Assembly (NCBI GenBank): GCA_037447655.1
Contig: JBBHKE010003241.1
Location: 25,001 to 61,079, forward strand
Reading direction: 5' to 3'
Source: Zygnema cylindricum
Taxonomy: Eukaryota; Streptophyta; Zygnematophyceae; Zygnematales; Zygnemataceae
DNA length: 36,079 nucleotides
Made by a program: the position numbers and the translations under genes. This document shows, piece by piece, positions 20,060 through 29,280 of this stretch. The stretch's first letter is position 1. Each line of letters starts with the position of its first letter. The notes under the pieces are model-generated. The model did no database searches. It was not told where the DNA came from and saw nothing but the letters and a program-made list of their open reading frames with translations.

Positions 20060-21161
20060 GACTGGAGGCTGGAGAATGCCAAAAAATGTTGCAGCACCCA
20101 CGAAATTGCATGCAAATCCATACGTTGCCCGATTAAACTGCACCTTTTTGAAGTTGAGACCCCTAAGGCTGTTGTGGTTGCCTGTCGAAATCCTATTATT
20201 TGTTCCCGTTCCTCAATACATGGTGCTGTCCACGTAGCGACTTTACCGCCAAATATCATCCTGGTGTGCCTTTCCGATAAGCATGGCTGTTGGGAAATGA
20301 TACTAAGGTTGGTAGAGCCGTCTGTGGATTTCCGGGATGATTGCAACAAAAGAATGGTGCTCGGTCGACTTTGGTTACGGGGGTGGCTATTAGCCCTGGG
20401 CCGAGAATTTGTTGAACTGTGATGTTGGGATCCGGAACCTGTGTCTTCAACAACTGTTGGAGGATGGGAGGAGGAACCAAGTTGGTCGAATAAGCCCGAA
20501 GTCTGTGGGCTCTTGATCTGATGTGAGTTGCATCAAAAACTATGGGAGTCCCTAGAACCTTGGTCACTTGGTTCTAGCTGTTGACCACCTGTTTCTTTTT
20601 ATCAACAGTGGGGTGAACATTTTCGAAGACGTACCGCACTGGCATGTCCTGGCGTTCCTGTAATTCTGTTATCAGTTGCGTCATCTAAAAGAATGTTTTG
20701 CTACGGACATCCGTGTATCCCCTGTCCTTTCCTGCTAACAAATACACCTAGCACGGCCATCCAGCGACCACCAGATATACCCTTCCAAGCTTCTCCAAAT
20801 GTGACTTCGTGATATTGTCCACATTCTGGGGAAGAGTGAGATGAGAGTTAGAAATGGTAGACACCGGGAGTTGCTGTGGGTAAAGTTGGTGCAGCTGTTG
20901 TAGTTGATACTCATTGACTACACGGGCGTCCGGGTCAATCTCGACTGCCGAGTAGGCTTCTACTCGGTATCTAGATATGAGAACGACTTCCAGGTCGAAA
21001 CTAATGCCGGAAAATAGTGATAGAATTCTGAGTCCTGAAGGCGGGATCTCCAGTGACACCACTTGTCGATTGAAATCCTTCCTTTTGTTCGGAACCTTTG
21101 GAAATTTTGAGCGGATAACCTTTGCTGTTCCGGGTAATATAGCGGCAAAGCTCTTGTCCAA
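20060..21161 (-). pseudogene. Cytosine-5 DNA methyltransferase (DNMT) inside the gypsy pol region, broken
   Basis: Minus-strand translation shows C5-methyltransferase motifs in canonical order: motif I GLRILSLFSGI (about 21000-21035), motif II AVEIDPDARVV (about 20915-20950), motif IV DNITKSHLEKLG...VVAGWPC with the catalytic Cys (about 20751), motif VI YVFENV (Glu-Asn-Val at 20616-20624), motif VIII SRAHRLRAYSTNLVPP (about 20470-20515), motif IX APCIEEREQIIGF (about 20190-20230) and motif X LIGQRMDLHAISWVLQH (about 20085-20136). The domain is about 330 residues, a normal catalytic length. Unpermuted order argues against a DRM-type enzyme and fits DNMT3-like or other canonical DNMTs. Such enzymes transfer a methyl group from SAM to cytosine C5. 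Defects: a stop directly after WPC, two more stops (about 20685 and 20577), a frameshift near 20255, and Ser for Gly after FSGI. Inferred role: methylating the element's own DNA or chromatin target. Confidence 0.93.
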
Positions 21162-21461
21162 TTCTCCTCAAAGTGTGGTCATTTGTATCAATCTATTTCG
21201 ATACTCGCTTTACCACCGCTTGGAAATAGGGAATTGCTAGATGGAATTAGCGATATCGGTGGAGCCTTTGAACAGCTCCGAAGGGGTGGATGCAGCATAC
21301 ACGGGATAGCATCCAAACAACGGAACAATTGTTCTCCCCTGTTTCCATAAATCGAAGGGGACCACCACTTTGGTGCCTTCGAGATTCTCCGGGTCTGAAA
21401 CTGTAAATTGTTCCTTCTAAACTCTTAATTCCATGTTCAATCTTGTCCACGTAGCCATATC
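21162..21461 (-). pseudogene. Spacer between gypsy protease and DNMT
   Basis: The minus-strand frame carries recognisable polyprotein-like text (MATWTRLNMEL, then WKQGRTIVPLFGCYPVYAAS and ELFKGS) broken by several stops. No known domain is recognised. It joins the protease to the methyltransferase. Confidence 0.55.
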
Positions 21462-21851
21462 CTACAAAATTTCAAATTGCTTACCTTCCACCACAAAGAA
21501 GGGAAGCTCAATTTGTACGTGTTGTCCCGCGTCATCCGCAAATTCGATTTCCATTACTTTTATGATGCCATATATTGGTTGGCTACCATTGCTGACCATA
21601 CTCAAGCATATGTCACCAGGGCTGATTTTTGGCTGGAGTATTTTGGGCATTTGTTGCAAAGCTGAGGTGGTTATGAGGTTAGGGAGGGCTCTGGTATCCA
21701 CAAATGTATCGTGATACACGCCGTAACCATTAAGTTTTAAATATCTGGTCCTATTAAGAATAAGAGCCACCGATAAGGCCTTATAATATCTATCCGCGAT
21801 AGAAGTTTTTGGTTCCGCCGACATGAAGAATGTCTTGGGGGGTTCTACCAA
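21462..21851 (-). pseudogene. Gypsy aspartic protease (retropepsin-like), active site altered
   Basis: A 129-residue minus-strand frame contains the retropepsin core: LKLNGYGVYHDTFVDTRALPNLI (about 21680-21735), a middle strand region with ISPGDICLSM and PIYGIIKVMEIEF, and a terminal LPFFVVEG. The active-site triad D-T/S-G reads D-T-R; the codon AGA is one G-to-A change from GGA and the change sits in a CpG. The domain would cut the polyprotein into gag, DNMT, RT and integrase products. Its place just before the DNMT shows that the methyltransferase lies within pol. The altered triad should abolish activity. Confidence 0.8.
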
Positions 21852-23059
21852 CGCGACCCTTTCCCTCTTTGTGTGAATCTCTTCCCCCCCAGTTTCTAAA
21901 TAAACGTTTCTTCGGGCAAATTGCGGGAGGAAGCTAGTGTCTTGACGTGCGTCAGTGCGTAGGGCATCAGGTGCCGTACTTGCATAACTGCCGGTTTCGA
22001 GGATGGAGAGTGAGCTTTGGGCGATGAAATGGGTGAGTCCTCGTCTTCCGATTTCTCCTCTATCCCCCCTCTTGCTTCCTCACTTTATGTGTCAAAGTTT
22101 CCTGTCGGAGGTGTAACTGGCGGGTCTGTCGGTGGTCTTTCAGCCAAGTATCGGTCAACCATTGCTGATCTATTTTAGTTGTTAAAGGATCATTTTTCTG
22201 GCTGTGGTTTTTGGTACCCTTCAAAGCCAGAACGAAGTGTCTTTGAAGCCGGAGGAGGCGGATGAGTCAGTTTTAGGCCCAACCCAATGTTACAGTTCAG
22301 AAGGATTGCTCTTGGTGTGAAGGATAAAGGACTGGTGGCTTTGCAGCTCTGGTCTTTTTGTTCCATCGGCTGCCTATCCTTTCTCTGAGAAGACATTGTA
22401 AAACGCAGCTGTCTGCGACTGTCCCCAACTCCAACGTTCTAGGCTCCAGACAGAAATGTCCGAGTGTCATGAGCCTTTGGAGGCTCTATATCCCAGCCTA
22501 TCAATTCATCATCATCTCCACCCAATGTGGTATACTGCCCCAGCTCTGCCAGCCATTGCAACAATTCTTGTTTTTGTTTCTACAGTTTTTGAGCCGGCGT
22601 CAAAGGTTGATGTGTGCGGGCATTCGATCCCAAGTGGAGAGCCTTTGCAGCATTTCTTATTTTTGTTTCTACAGTTTTTGAGCCGGCGTGAGAGGTTGAT
22701 GTGTGCGGGCATTCGATCCCAAGTGGAGAGCAGCCAGATCTGCTGCCAAGGCGGCAAATTGAGTGTTTTGTTGCTGAATGATATGTTTTGGCGTCAGTCA
22801 GCTAGGTGATGGTTCATCGGGAGATGACCTCCCCAAGGATACAAAAGTTGCATTAGTAGAGGATTAACGGTTATTTCCCGTTCGCTTGTGAACAAAGCAT
22901 TTTGCAACATTTATTTTGGGACCCATTCTTCCAGAAAACATTGCCCTTCTTTGTGGCCCATGAACCCACAAGCCTCACATTTGGACCCTTCAGTGGTATA
23001 CCTCCCTCTTTGCTCATTAGAGATCTGAGCATCATCAAATTTAGGAAGTTTGATATGTC
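21852..23059 (-). pseudogene. Gag-protease linker region, proline-rich, broken
   Basis: Between the zinc knuckle and protease the minus strand holds low-complexity, proline- and charge-rich text (for example LTHPPPPASKTLRSG near 22250 and ERPPTDPPVTPPTGNF near 22110) with multiple stops and frame changes. It includes a tandem duplication (22571-22731). No domain is recognised; such linkers are common in gag-pol. Confidence 0.5.
22571..22731. repeat. Tandem duplication, 89-base period
   Basis: The block from TTTTTGTTTCTACAGTTTTT through GTGTGCGGGCATTCGATCCC to GTGGAGAGC occurs at 22571 and again at 22660, nearly identical (GTCAAAGG against GTGAGAGG). The second copy is cut short. The 89-base period is not a multiple of three, so the duplication shifts the frame of the linker. 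Confidence 0.9.
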
Positions 23060-23512
23060 TCAATTGGGATTGAGACATCTTCCTCGTTTCAGAGCGGGGA
23101 GTAAGCTTATAAGTGTCTTTGGTGACTGGCGTGGGATCCCCTCCTCCACCTCCTGCCTTCGTTCCTGCTGCTTCCGGGTTCTTTCTGCACGTTTTTTCTT
23201 AAACTCCTTTTGCTTGATAGCGAGTTCCGGGTTAAGCTTCCTGGGGCATCGTTTCCACCCGTGACCGGTTTGGTTGCAGTTAAGGCAGTTGTAAAGGGAA
23301 ACTTTTTCATCCGCACCCATTGTAGGTGTGGGTCTGGTCTCAACTTCCTGTTTCCCCTTAAAAATTCGCAAAGCTTCGAGTTCTGTTTGTTCCTCTTGGT
23401 TAAGAGAGGATTCCCCCGTGAAACATGCGAAGTTAGCTCGCGCCTTGCTGGTAACATCCTTTTTTTGAGCTTTGCTGTTTACAAAATGATCATATAACTT
23501 TATAGCAGCCAA
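23060..23512 (-). pseudogene. Gypsy gag nucleocapsid, CCHC zinc knuckle
   Basis: A 150-residue minus-strand frame has one CCHC knuckle, CLNCNQTGHGWKRCP (about 23240-23285), preceded by an acidic stretch (SSLNQEEQTELEALRIF) and followed by a strongly basic, helix-like tail (KQKEFKKKRAERTRKQQERR). This is the RNA-packaging part of gag. The single knuckle and basic tail are typical of Ty3/gypsy gag. It joins the capsid region upstream. Confidence 0.85.
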
Positions 23513-24340
23513 TGAAATTTCTTGCGCCGTGGGATTCTTGTCGTGGATTGCATGACTGGCACTCTAATTGTCGAGAGCGGTCTGTCCTGTTGGTCTGAAT
23601 GAAATCCGAACAGCGACATAATATTTCGTAGCCATGGTTGGTGCGTCAATGTTAGACAGCTTCGTCTTTTGACAAAGGCTCGAGAGGCGGTTGAACAGCG
23701 TTTGAGGAGTTTCATTTTTCAAACATCGAAAATCCGTGAACTCCTTGATTGCAGTTTCGTTCCTTTCTGTATAAAGGAGTCTCCAAGCGTCCAAAAGAGC
23801 GGTGTAGGGAGTTGGATTGGCAACCATCCGGGTGGCTGCCTCGGCGGCTTGTACAGCCTGCAGATGGTTGACATAGGCCTTACCTTGGGCTTGCAGTTTC
23901 ATGTCCATAGTGAAAGTGGCGGTAACAACAACTGCTGCGGCGGCAGCCAAGTCGGCGACTGCATGTAAGGCTTCGGCATCAAGCATTGGATCTCAGATTT
24001 TGATGTTGGGAGCCATCAAAGAGGGTTGACGCTCCTTATAGTCCGCTAAAGCTCCTGCGGCGAGATAGTTTACCATCACAGGGAAAATAGTGGTCTCAAA
24101 ATCCGCAAGGATGGCCCCTCCCGTGTATTTGTTGATTTCGGACTACGTGAAGGGTTTCCACAACAGTTCAAAATTAGAAAAAGAAATTCCCGAGTTTTCC
24201 CCTGTGAAGATCCGGATGTCCCCCATTCTCTTTTCATCCTTGGTAGGGCTGGTGAACCATGATGAGGCTTGTCCGATAGCGCTGACAAACGGAGCCGGTG
24301 AGATTGCTCCGGGATCTTCTACCTCGAGATTTGGCCAGGC
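23513..24340 (-). pseudogene. Gypsy gag capsid region
   Basis: The minus strand reads GDIRIFTGENSGISFSNFEL (about 24150-24215), a stop in place of the Trp usual in such helices, then FETTIFPVMVNYLAAGALAD, a stop, and MLDAEALHAVADLAAAAAVV through ATRMVANPTPYTALLDAWRL and IKEFTDFRCLKNETPQTLFN to about 23564. The last blocks resemble the retrotransposon gag capsid domain (helical, with an F..L...Q-type signature). It would build the virus-like particle. At least two in-frame stops; dead copy. Confidence 0.8.
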
Positions 24341-24697
24341 CCCTCCTCCAATAGGACGGACGGTAGTAGCTATTGTGGTCCCCCCCCTACTGATGAAGGT
24401 CTTGCTCTTGAAGAAGATGGTTAGTCGTTTGCTCCTCTATATTCAGGAGACGCTTGTTCTTCCCTGAAAACGGTCTCCACCGTGGGGATGTGAAAACGAG
24501 GTCGAGGACACACGGGAACGGATGGCGGCGGAGACGGTGATGACTGGAAGCTTTGAGGAGAAGGTGTTTGTCTTCGAAGGATGTATGTTTCCTAGGCCGC
24601 ATTTGGGAACCCTCGAGAAGAGGAGTTCCAATACTGGAGGATGGGGATCGCCTATGAGGAGGTGAGTAAGCGGTGTATTTGTAAGGTAAGACAGGCG
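24341..24697 (-). pseudogene. Gypsy gag-like N-terminal region, left of the copia insertion
   Basis: Two overlapping minus-strand frames remain open and read Pro/Ser/Arg-rich, probably disordered text up to the copia LTR border at 24698. I cannot say which frame was used. It should continue across the insertion to 34910 and beyond. Confidence 0.5.
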
Positions 24698-25746
24698 TGA
24701 AACTCTGAGACCTCCATAAGTCCTCAGAGTGGACAGCTTCCAAGAAGCCTCTAGGATAACCCTGACCCCTTTGTGTTTCAGCAAGAACAACTGCCACCCT
24801 GGCAGACAAAAACTCTGACCAACTTCACCCCTGTGAAGGCAAGACTCCCGTGAGTCGATAGCAAAAAGAATCTCTGAATTTGCTCCCCTGAGCAGTAAGT
24901 TATGGAGGGTCAAAGTTGACCTTTTGTACAGAAGCTCTCTGGGAGAGAGGATCCTATCTCCTAATTTTTCTAAGTCCTATCTCTCTCACAAACTCTATCT
25001 ACTGATGTACGAAGCCAATCAGATTACAGTTCCGTACACAAAAGTACAATTGCCGGTGTACTTTCTGTACAGACATTGTACGACATGGCCTAAATGTCGA
25101 CACGTGGAATGTCCGGATTCGCTCCCTTAATCCTCGGAGATGCCGCGATCCAGTGTCATTCCGCCACGTGTCATCCGATGTGGTGATGGCCAAAAACCGC
25201 CGAAATCCTCCTCCGCGATCTCGGAGTTAATTCCGGTCGTCCGATTAAATTCACATTTAATCGTAACCGCAATAAATACATGCGCTGTATTCGTTTCGTT
25301 TAAGAAATAAATGCGCGGTATTGGTTTCTTATCCGTACCGTAATCCTTACTTTTACATTACTGGATCTATGTATCCCGTAAATAATTACAGTTAAATGAA
25401 TTATCCTACCTGGTAACCATATAGTAAGTAGCACTAGTTAAAGACTTAATGGCTAAAGCTACCGGCTACCGGCTACGTGCCGTCCGGCAGGTACCAAGAT
25501 CAATTCCAGTGGCCGACATATATCTTTTTTAGTAAATAAACCCCTAACGGTAAATAAACTAATATATATTTCCCTTAAACTTCTGGATAGCCTAGGTAGC
25601 CATGGCTCTAGCTTCCTCTCCAATTTTTTAGTGACTGCGACAAGTTTGAGAGTTAGAGAGAGAAGTTAGAGGTAGACTGCCTCGACTTCTTTCTATATTT
25701 CTATTTAGACCTAGAAAATACTTTAAACGGACCATTAATTTCTACA
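24698..25746 (-). repeat. Copia 3' LTR
   Basis: 1049 bases; on the minus strand it starts TGTAGAAATTAATGG and ends GAGTTTCA. Relative to the 5' LTR it lacks about 20 bases (GTTTAATTAAAAATC-type stretch at 34560-34580). In the first 140 plus-strand bases the two LTRs differ at about eight sites, so the insertion is fairly old. It matches solo LTRs A and B. Confidence 0.95.
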
Positions 25747-25761
25747 TTCCCCTTATTTTCT
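25747..25761 (-). other. Copia polypurine tract
   Basis: On the minus strand AGAAAATAAGGGGAA directly abuts the 3' LTR start (TGTAG). This is the normal position and composition of the plus-strand priming site. Confidence 0.85.
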
Positions 25762-25879
25762 AGTCAATCTTTAATTTCAGACCACACTTCTCCCTGCATA
25801 AAATTAGCTTAGGGGAAGGCACAAGTTTGGTCATCATATCTGCTACCATCTCAGTATTTGGTCGGTACTCTAAACTGAT

Positions 25880-26437
25880 TTAGTTGTTTACTACTTTCTC
25901 TCTAACAAAGCTGAGTCTAATGTCCATGTGTTTGGCTTTAAAATGATTTTTAGGATTGGCAGAAATAGCGATTGCTTCCTGATTATCACAAAAAAATTTG
26001 TGCACACCACTCTTAAGGCGACCAAGCTCACCAAGCAAAGACTTGACCCACATCAATTCTTTTACAGCAGAGCAAGAGGCCATATACTCAGCCTCCATGG
26101 TGGACTGAGCAATAACTTTTTGCTGTTTGCTACTCCAACAGCAAGCCCCATCACCCACATATAATACATATCCAGAAGTGCATCTCCTCATCGGAGCATC
26201 ACCATAACTAACATCACTCCAAGTAGTGATGTCAGTATTCTCCCCACCCAAATGCAACCATAGATCCCTAGTTCCTATCAAATATCTAAGGACTCTTTTA
26301 GCTGCCTCCCAATCCCTCTTAGTGGGAGCATTTAGACTTCTACTCAGCACTCCTACAGCTGCAGCTAAATTTGGCCGGGTACAATTCATAAAATAGATTA
26401 GACTTCCAACTACTTGCCTGTAAAAAATAGTCTGCAT
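25880..26437 (-). pseudogene. Copia RNase H and RT C-terminus
   Basis: A 185-residue open frame begins at an internal Met and covers the end of RT (YRQVVGSLIYFMNCTRPNLA) and the Ty1-type RNase H: TTWSDVSYGDAPMRRCTSGY with the first catalytic Asp (about 26220), WSSKQQKVIAQSTMEAEYMA with the Glu (about 26100), KFFCDNQEAIAI with an Asp (about 25985) and KHMDIRLSFVRE near the end. It is intact over this span. The domain removes RNA from the hybrid during reverse transcription. The frame ends before a short 3' stretch and the polypurine tract. It belongs to the polyprotein, so the Met is not the true start. Confidence 0.94.
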
Positions 26438-27330
26438 GAACTTTTGTTCTACAAGAGATAATTACTCGTCTAAGACTATGACTCCTTCTTCCTCACTCCC
26501 CTCACTTCCATTTTTCAACTCCATTTGAGTTGTACAACTATTAGCTTTATCATCTGAAATTTTTCAAGCATGTTCCCTATTGCTTCCTTTTGAGTCCATC
26601 TTATAATCTTTCTTTTTCGATCTCTTTCTACTTGAATTCCCAAAATATATTTTGCTTCCCCCATATCTTTCATTTCAAATCTCCCCTTAAGATCGACTTT
26701 TAGTTTATTAATTTTTTCCATTGATTTACTTAAAACAAGCAAATCACCAACATAAATTGCAATAAATATAACACCTTTCTCATCTTCGAAAAAACATAGA
26801 TTGAGTGATCTGAGCTGATCCGGATATATCCCAGACCGGTAAGAAACTCATCAAGCTTCTTATTCCACTGTCGAGGCGCCTGTTTCAAACCATAAAGAGA
26901 TTTAATCAGCCGGCATACCTTACTCTCCTCTCCTTCCTCCACAAACCTTCGAGTTGTCGTATGAAGATCTCCTCTTCCAATTCTCCATGCAAAAAGGCTG
27001 TTTTGATGTCCATCTCCTGCACTTCCATGTCTTCCGCTGCTGCTTGACTGAGAAGTATGCGGATGGAGGGAAATCTGACGACTGAGGCAAAGGTTTCCTC
27101 GTAGTCAATTCCCTCCTTTTGTGTAAATCCCTTTGCCACTAATCTGGCCTTGTAGCGCTCGATTGTGTTATCTGGGTTCAGTTTTAATTTGAAAACCCAC
27201 TTACAACCGATTGGTTTTCGGTAAGGTGGACAATTCACCAGCTCCCAAGTATCGGCTGCCATAATTGAGGCCATCTCCTCATTGATGGCTGTCTTCCACC
27301 GGTTTTTTTTCTGGACAAGTCATCGCCTCT
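26438..27330 (-). pseudogene. Copia reverse transcriptase, frameshifted, YVGD active site
   Basis: In order on the minus strand: KTAINEEMASIMAADTWELV (about 27240-27295), KPIGCKWVFKLKLNPD, YKARLVAKGFTQKEGIDYEE, MDIKTAFLHGELEEEIFIRQ (first catalytic Asp, about 27000), then after a shift CRLIKSLYGLKQAPRQWNKK (about 26850-26910), and after another shift YVGDLLVLSKSMEKINKL (about 26720-26760) and KDMGEAKYILGIQVERD. The YVDD box reads YVGD; the GGT codon is one A-to-G change from GAT. At least two frameshifts (near 26930 and 26790). These are Ty1-type RT blocks in correct order. It cannot act without repair, although the element could be moved by relatives. Confidence 0.92.
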
Positions 27331-28206
27331 CCATAAGTCTAAGGTTCATCTTGATGAGATAGTTTTGTTACCTTGTTATTAACCTGTTTTTCTTGCAATC
27401 TTTTGCTACTTCTCCTCCCCCCCTCAAAATCTGAGGCCGGAATAGATGGTTATCGTGGATTCTTTCGAACAATCTCGGCTTCTCCCTTATCCCTTGATTC
27501 CGAATCAATTTCAACCACGTCTTGCGCTTCGGGTAGAGTTGTCACTAGAGTTTCCACAGCCGAGTCTTTTTCAGTCTGATTTATACCTGCAAGAATGTCA
27601 TCTTCTCTAAAACCTGGATAGTTAGGAAGCTCAAAGTCATCGGAATTTTCTGGCTCAAATCTGATTTTTACTGACTTTGTATATTTGAAGGGATCCACAG
27701 ACTTTCCTTCATCCATAACTACTATATGCTTTACTAAGACTATATCTTCCTTTTTTGGATCATAAACTCTATATCCTTTAACATCCTCATCATATCCTAA
27801 TAAGTATCTCGGTTTTCCTTTAGGATCTAACTTCTAATTAGACGGATCTGTATCTAGACTGAATACTTGACTGCCGAAAACCTTTAAGTGAGATATGTCT
27901 GGTTTCCGGCCGGTCCATCTCTCATAAGGTGTTTGATCTTTTATAGCTGAAGTAAGAACTCTATTTTTGAGGTAATTAGCACAGTTCATTGCTTCTGCCC
28001 AAAACCTTTTTCCTATCTTCTTATCTGACAACATACTTCTAGCACTATCACTTAGTGTTCTATTTAACCTTTCAGCTACCCCATTCTGTTCCGGGTTTTT
28101 TGGAACTGTCTTTTAGTGTTGGACCCCATCTTCCCTCAGAAAATCCTCAAACTGGTTAGAAGTATACTCTCCACCATTGTCACTCTTTATTCTCTTGATT
28201 GGAGTT
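27331..28206 (-). pseudogene. Copia integrase, second part, and IN-RT linker
   Basis: The minus strand continues the integrase core after a shift near 28205: IKRIKSDNGGEYTSNQF with the second catalytic Asp (28179-28181), a stop in place of a residue before KTVPKNPEQNGVAERLNRTL with the catalytic Glu (28071-28073), MLSDKKIGKRFWAEAMNCAN, TPYERWTGRKPDISHLKVFG (the usual copia block) and, after another stop near 27836, PRYLLGYDEDVKGYRVYDP. From about 27716 an acidic, low-complexity linker (EPENSDDFELPNYPGF...) leads to RT. Integrase inserts the cDNA. Two or more stops; dead. Confidence 0.9.
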
Positions 28207-29280
28207 TCATGGAGTTTTTTCGCTCCATGCTTTATATTGTCTAAAACAATCCTGAGCTTCGGACTTGTTTTTCAAAAAATACACCCGGGAATACCGAGAC
28301 CAATCATCAGTGATAGTCATCATAAATCTCTTCCCCCCCGGTGAGGGCACTTTAGCCGGTCCCCAAATATCTGTGTGTACTAGATCTATAATTTTTTCTC
28401 CCTTATAGGTGGTTGTTTTAGGAAAGGGTAATCTGTGTGCTTTACCTTGAGCACATCCACTACAATCACTTATATTATCACCCTCACTGAACATAATCCC
28501 TTCCACCACTCCCATCTTTTTCATCTCTTTTAACTTATATAGATTCACATGCCCAAGCCTCTTATGCCACATCATAATATCATGAACACCAGCATAATAA
28601 AGTTTCTTCGTTTCATTACTTAAAATCAGCCTAAACATCCCATTGCTACCTTTCTCAGCAATGAAATAGACATCCTCCTCAAAACTAGCAGTAAAGACTC
28701 CTTCCCTAGTGCTAGTGAAAAAACCCTTATCATCTAATACTGATGTAGAGATAAGGTTTTTGTTCAGCTCCGGAATAAACAATACATCGGAGAATGTTAA
28801 TATGGATGTCTTTCCTTCTACTAACACTTTCAGATCTACCGATCCTACAAGAGTAGTGGTGACTATCCTCCCATCCCCGTACTCTATCTCTACGGTGGGA
28901 ATCTTTCTTATCTTAGTGAACAGGTGTCTATCCTTACACATGTGCATTGAGGCACCTGAATCTATAATCCAGCCTGCTTCACCTTTCAATCCACCGTAAG
29001 CACATTTCTGCCTTCGTGGAATTTCAACCTCAGTTTTCGCCTCCAACTCCTCATCCAAAAGGAGCTCATCGTCCTCGTCCTCGGATTCCGCTTCATATAC
29101 CTGTGTCACAAGGGCCTTTTTCTTTCCTCTCGGGGAACCACCGGTCCGCCCCTCCTTTAACCGCAGCTCGGTTAGCTTAGTGCACTCTGCCATATAATGC
29201 CCCGGTTTCTTGCAAAAATGACATAAACCTTCGGGAGCCCTTTTCCCGAACTCGTCGGCCTGATTTTTTCTGCTCCCTTC
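28207..29280 (-). pseudogene. Copia zinc knuckle, protease and integrase N-terminus (open frame)
   Basis: A long open minus-strand frame carries the CCHC knuckle CHFCKKPGHYMAEC (29182-29223), an acidic spacer (EDEDDELLLDEELEAK), the protease active site GWIIDSGASMHMCKDRHLF (Asp-Ser-Gly at about 28954-28962, intact), the GAG-pre-integrase zinc domain WHKRLGHVNLYKLKEMKKMG...CSGCAQGKAHRLPF (about 28430-28560) and the integrase core start DLVHTDIWGPAKVPSPGGKRFM with the first catalytic Asp (about 28370). The frame is intact here, better kept than the gypsy element. Reading upstream into 29281-29352 adds about 24 residues that belong to the nested element's LTR, so the apparent Met at 29352 is not native. 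Confidence 0.94.

Noticed and set aside
20748-21161. The methyltransferase as a separate host gene interrupted by introns
   Set aside because: It is collinear and on the same strand between retropepsin and RT with no exon-like borders or splice signals, and the breaks are single stops or one frameshift rather than insertions.
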